Shown here piece by piece: positions 59,487 to 64,000 of a stretch of DNA of 64,000 nt (the first letter of the stretch is position 1; each line of letters begins with the position of its first letter). Below the pieces are notes generated by a model. It saw only the letters and a list, made by a program, of their open reading frames with translations. It was not told where the DNA came from and did no database searches. Made by a program: the position numbers and the translations under genes. This DNA is from Chamaecrista fasciculata (Eukaryota; Streptophyta; Magnoliopsida; Fabales; Fabaceae): positions 1-64,000 of the forward strand of contig QANZ01052692.1 in NCBI GenBank assembly GCA_003254925.1. Reading direction: 5' to 3'.

Positions 59487-59840
59487 GGCTCCGTTTGGTA
59501 CCCTTTTGGGTATGTAAAGGAAAGGGTTTTACAAGGGAAAAATTGTGAGGGAAAGGAAAAGTAGTTGAGGGAATGTAAAGTAGGTAAAGATTGAAAGTGT
59601 TTGGTATAAAAAGGTATGGGAAGGAAAGTAAAATAGATATAAAAAAAAATGACAAAAATGCCCTTCCCATAACTACCACCAGACTGCCGCCGCCGCCGCC
59701 AACCACCGCTGTCCACGGTGNAGCCTTTTACATTGTAATCCACTTTACATAGCTCAAATTACCATACCAAACACATGAAAATCTTGAAAACCGTGCCCTT
59801 TTACATTGTAAACCTCATTTCCTCCCTACCAAACGGAGCC
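59487..59840. mobile_element. Tourist-like (PIF/Harbinger) MITE
   Basis: Starts GGCTCCGTTTGGTA and ends TACCAAACGGAGCC (exact 14-bp inverse). TTA lies on both sides (59484-59486, 59841-59843), the 3-bp target of PIF/Harbinger elements. 354 bp including a single N at 59721 and a GCC-repeat core. Non-coding. Confidence 0.75.
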
Positions 59841-60220
59841 TTAGTATATTGTGATTCTAATTAGAAGTAGGACAACAACACCTTATATTATACTATAGTA
59901 TCACATCCTAATTAATTGTGATCTAATAATACATAAAAAAACCTTATTTAATATCACGTCATAAAGTTGAGTAAAAATAACTTTTTGACAATTTATTGAG
60001 TTATCCTTCTTTTCGTTTTTATTAGTTATCATCTTATACTGTTTTCGTTTCTTAAATATTTTTTATGATAATAAACTTACATAATTATGTGATTTTCAAA
60101 TATTGTATTTAAATTATTTAATTATTAAATTTTTTTTAATAAAAAGGTGAAGTTTAAGGGGACTACAGTATTTTGAGTTCAGCCTTTAAAGTTTCATCTA
60201 CTCATTAGTTACAAGAATAC

Positions 60221-60251
<31 letters not shown>

Positions 60252-60275
60252 TTTATATATGTGTCTACATCTATA

Positions 60276-60445
60276 TCTATACTATATTATATGTGGGATG
60301 AGCCTTCTTGTCGTCCTTCCACTTATACTAAAATAAAATATTACATGTAATTAAAATAAGAGAAAATTTACTATTTAGTCTTTTTTTACCGAGTCAATGA
60401 TTTGATCCTTTATTTATTTTATATACATAACGGGCACGCAAGCCC

Positions 60446-60449
<4 letters not shown>
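60276..60449 (+). mobile_element. mini-Helitron, copy 4
   Basis: 174 bp: TCTATACTATATTATATGTG start after A, ...ACGGGCACGCAAGCCCCTAA end before T. Half of the terminal hairpin is lost and the last base of CTAG has changed. An AT microsatellite follows. Confidence 0.6.
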
Positions 60450-60481
<32 letters not shown>

Positions 60482-60747
60482 ATTCAGGGGTGGGGAAGTA
60501 AGAATGACAGCACCAATACAATGAATATCAGTCCCTTTACCCCACATGAACTACTTCGGCTATGAGGAAAAATTTTATTGTTTTCTTGATTATGGTACCC
60601 AAAACACGCCAAAATGATGTTGTCACTTGTCACAAGAACCTTACATTACAATATAGAACGTGTGATTCAAGGAATGAAGGTATGGCTGTGAAATACTATA
60701 TAAAAGAAAACATGCTTAACCATGGAGTAAATATCAATCTGAGTGAA

Positions 60748-63700
60748 CTATGAGCCAGAAAGAACTTTAGTAAGGGTACTCTGTAGTGAAGCCACAGAAT
60801 CAATGGCAGACTTTGTGAACCAGCTGATCCCCACTTTGAGTCTATGTTCATCTGTTGGTAACCTTAGCAAATATGCTATCTTCCTTGCTGTAAAGCCAGA
60901 AAATTTCATGTTTTTTTACGACTTTAGTATACAAAGCAGAGAGTAAGAATAGATAGAACATACCTGTATGACCAATTGGGCCTTCTAAGGTTAGCCCCTC
61001 AACAAAACTTGGTGAAATGGCAGCATCATTTGTTCCTAGTGTCATCATCTCACCTAAATTCTGAAACCTGAAAAGCGATACCAAAAAAAAAAAACAAAGA
61101 AAGTTTTGTACCATTTTAAAATTTTTGTAAAGAACAAGTGAACAGTTATGTTTTCAAATAACAGAGAACAAGATTGACCAGTGTATTAAATAATACCTGA
61201 ATGGCAAAAGTGGACGGCCGTTGATGGCAGCCCACAGATTCCAACCAGTAAAGTCTGCTTGCTGAAATGCAACCTGAAAGGTAGAGGAAAACAAATCAAC
61301 AAACTAACTAAATAATATGTCCTTAAAGTTTTATGGATATGCCAGAATATTATCAGATAGGATGGATATTAAACCTGTGCAGTGGCCGGAAGGATCCTTC
61401 CATGTGAATCCCTTAACGCGGAAGAGTCACCAAGAGCGAATATCCGCGGATGACCCTTAACACGAAGGGTTTCATCTGTTTCTGCTTGTCCTCGGCCATT
61501 AAGAGGAAGTACAAATGGTGCATCATCTGAGGGTTCTATCTGAGTAAGAGAAGATTTAGATCCAACAGTCCACAATACCAGATCTGCTTCAATGATTTTA
61601 CTCTGTAATCCCCTTTCAGTAGGTTGCAGCTCCAAGATATATTTCTCAGAATCATGTACTGCTCCAGTGCCCTGATTTTCACCTGCCCCTGTGGGGGTAT
61701 CTGAAGAATCTGAGTTGCTCGCCCGCCGAATGCAGCGGACAAGATAGCCCAATAGAAGTTCAACCTTTCTGGAAGAAAGAACCTAGCATCCATAGCATTA
61801 TAGCTTCCCTTTAGAAACTAAAACGCACTACTTGCAATAACATAACATTGGTAAAGGAAATAGAGGACTTTGAACTGGACGGCATATCAAAACTACCGCC
61901 ATCATGGTTGAGGAAATGGGATGGCTAAATTTTGAAGAAGGCTCAATGTAGAAAGCAGAAGGGCTCCACTTAGATTATTTCAAAGATTCTAGAAAAAATA
62001 AGTTTATAATCTTATAAGTAGTTTAAGTTGAATACATATTTGTAATTTCAAATTGCATAGAATTTCTATCTTCAGAACATTCCAGGAAGATGCATTAATA
62101 AGTCCTCCAAAAGGAATCCTGACCTGTTCTCTCAGGCATCACCTAGTTATTCAGAAAGTAAATTCAATCTTCAGATTCATAGTCCAACTAGAGAGAACCA
62201 CTAAAGTCTTGGTCATTAACTCTCACCGAAGTCCATGTCTAGCACCCAAGCTTTAGAGACTTGAAACTTGTTTTAATGAGATTTAAGTATCCAATTCGCC
62301 AATACTCACATGACCCAGGGGCTTATGTTGCAAAAAAAAAGCAGCATGTTTCTGTTTTTAATTCTTTTGCATCATATTAAATTTTGAAGGATTAACTCTC
62401 AGAAGTAAAAGTTAATCTTCTACACTACCAGTCTACCACCAAAAGAAAACAGACCATCTAGTATAATATTATACATATAAAATAATATATACAAATAAAT
62501 ATTTATAAAAAATATTTAGAGAAGCCAATATGTCACTGAACTTGTAAATTAAGAAAACACCAACATCTTTGAGAAGGGTAGACCAAAAACCAATTTCCTA
62601 GAGATTTTTGAGTTACGCAATATAAACTTTTGAAGAACATAAAATTTATAATCCAATCAACTTACTTTCAGTGCAGCTTCCCTATTGCCAGGGGGAGCAG
62701 TCGGGCAGATCATCATTTCAGCATTAATAGCTCTAACAACCCCTCTATCCTTTAGTCTCTCTGCAACCGTAGCCGCTAGTTCAACTCCAGAGTAACCACA
62801 ACCAACAACAGCCACGCTAATTTGTGAGTCCTTACCAAATTTCTTTCTCTCCAATGTTTTTAACTTATTGTTAACTTTCTGAGCCACAAGACACCAACAT
62901 GTAAGTTAGTAGTATAGATTTCAAGATTAAGAGGACTATTAATGGTCCTAAGTAAGATATTGAAGAATTGGTTCACTATCTTCGGCCATGCACTCACGTA
63001 TGCATCCTCTAGTGTGGAGAATGGCAATGCATACTCAGCTGCTCCTGGTACAAGATCTAGTTTAGCTTCAGCTCCTAAAGCAAGAACCAGCCTGGCTGTC
63101 CAGTGTAAAGAAATGAAAATTCAAACCAATAGAAGTGATTACACAAAACATGTACAGTACCAGACGAAATTGCTCCATTTAAATTGTAACCAATTTATTT
63201 TTCCTTTAACTGATTATTCAGGTATGAAAGGGCATATAGCAGTTCATGACATCATAGGATCCTGCCTAAACACCTATTAAGCACTGGAGGCTTGGACGTT
63301 GGCAGAGTTGCCGGGATAGCCCAGAAATGTGACCTGACTAGTAAGTTGCTGGTCTTTCACAAATTAAGTAGGTCATATTTCACACAAGGGCTGAAGAAAC
63401 TTATCATTTTGTGTACAAGAATTGCTGTGAAGAGTCAATTGAAGTCATAATTAAAACTGAACAAATTGTACCAGTCATATTCTATAAGAAGGCCACTTTC
63501 AAGATGCACTGTTCCTCCACAACTGGTTGCAGTTAGTCCATCCCTTCCCCACTGATCAGACGGATGCAAAAGTTTTACTCTATCTTGCAAAAACTGCACA
63601 TTAGTGTTTGCCAGCAAATCTGAGAAGCGAGGAGCTATTTCCCATTCATCCACTTCTGCAGATCATAGTATAATCATGACAAATCATCTTTTTTTTTTGG

Positions 63701-63953
63701 CCAACATGACAAATCATCTTCGAAATAAATAAAAAAGCTGCAACAGTTCCATAGACAGAATACTTTGCTTCATCAAGTTACAGTTACTTATTATATATGT
63801 TGACTCATGCAAGGTCATTACTTTTCGTATAACTATAAATTTCAAAATATTCTGTCATCCTGCTTGGAAAAAATGAAGAATCATACCTCCAGTTAGAAGT
63901 TCATACAACATGGGCTTAAAAACAAAACGTTCCGACTGGTCAACAAGAACAAC
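60748..63953 (-). CDS. NDC1: type II NAD(P)H dehydrogenase NDC1, 3' eight exons (5' end outside window)
   Basis: Exons: 63953-63887, 63655-63472, 63091-62998, 62878-62666, 61782-61375, 61273-61197, 61067-60964, 60887-60748; 1287 nt, 428 aa plus TAG, all GT/AG and in phase. Reads VLVDQSERFVFKPMLYELLT, EIAPRFSDLL, WLVLALGAEAKLDLVPGAAE, then a second Rossmann motif VAVVGCGYSGVELA for NAD(P)H, and FALGDSSALRD, the FAD-contact motif near the C terminus. The tail is TLTKVLSGS. NDC1 is the plant type II quinone oxidoreductase found in plastids and mitochondria; in plastoglobules it reduces plastoquinone and acts in vitamin K1 and prenylquinone metabolism (family knowledge). About 90 N-terminal residues (transit peptide and first GxGxxG) should lie beyond position 64000. 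The visible exons show no damage. Confidence 0.92.
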
Positions 63954-64000
63954 CTGTCCCATGTCCAATAAAGTAAAATTGTTACTCAAATTTGTAATGG

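Overview
The window is nuclear DNA from a flowering plant, most likely a eudicot. It is strongly AT-rich between genes, its genes have many short exons bounded by plant-type GT/AG sites, and it is crowded with plant repeats: a LINE, tRNA-derived SINEs, solo LTRs, Helitrons, Mutator-like, hAT-like and Tourist-like elements, and foldback MITEs. I cannot name the species. Nothing prokaryotic (operon, CRISPR, phage) is present.

Four conserved host genes can be read exon by exon with consistent phase. (1) 18388-23699, minus: a complete 14-exon CBS-pair plus PB1 protein of the CBSCBSPB family, 543 aa. (2) 36538-40620, plus: a complete 4-exon filament-like plant protein (FPP/DUF869), 651 aa. (3) 44744-49329, minus: 19 exons (585 codons) of a plant fatty acid amide hydrolase (FAAH) with Lys-Ser-Ser catalytic residues; the last short exon seems to lie in the 599-base N run at 43772-44370. 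(4) 60748-63953, minus: the last 8 exons (428 aa) of an NDC1-type NAD(P)H dehydrogenase whose 5' end is beyond the right edge.

Region 1-9050 holds three decayed, tandemly arranged pieces of an acetylornithine aminotransferase gene. A LINE entered the third, and was itself hit by a solo LTR and by a second insertion in its reverse transcriptase. Region 9.5-13.4 kb holds gene fragments: a small PHD-finger gene with a recognisable promoter and first exon, a second copy of that 5' end, and a piece of splicing factor SF1. Many blocks in 4-16 kb occur two or three times and the junctions carry single N characters, so part of this duplication is probably an assembly artefact.

The intergenic stretches (13.4-18 kb, 23.8-35 kb, 41-44 kb, 49.4-60.5 kb) are AT-rich and populated by short non-autonomous transposons, many with readable target-site duplications. 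The best finds are a long-terminal-inverted-repeat element at 54012-55045 carrying a trihelix transcription-factor fragment, a 1394-bp Mutator-like element at 15164-16557, a four-member mini-Helitron family, a three-member MITE family, and a solo LTR with an exact 5-bp target duplication at 25494-26097. The four host genes have no evident functional link to one another. No complete new system is visible; the least ordinary candidate is the small PHD gene at 10030-11098, which ends in an EAR-like LELRL motif.
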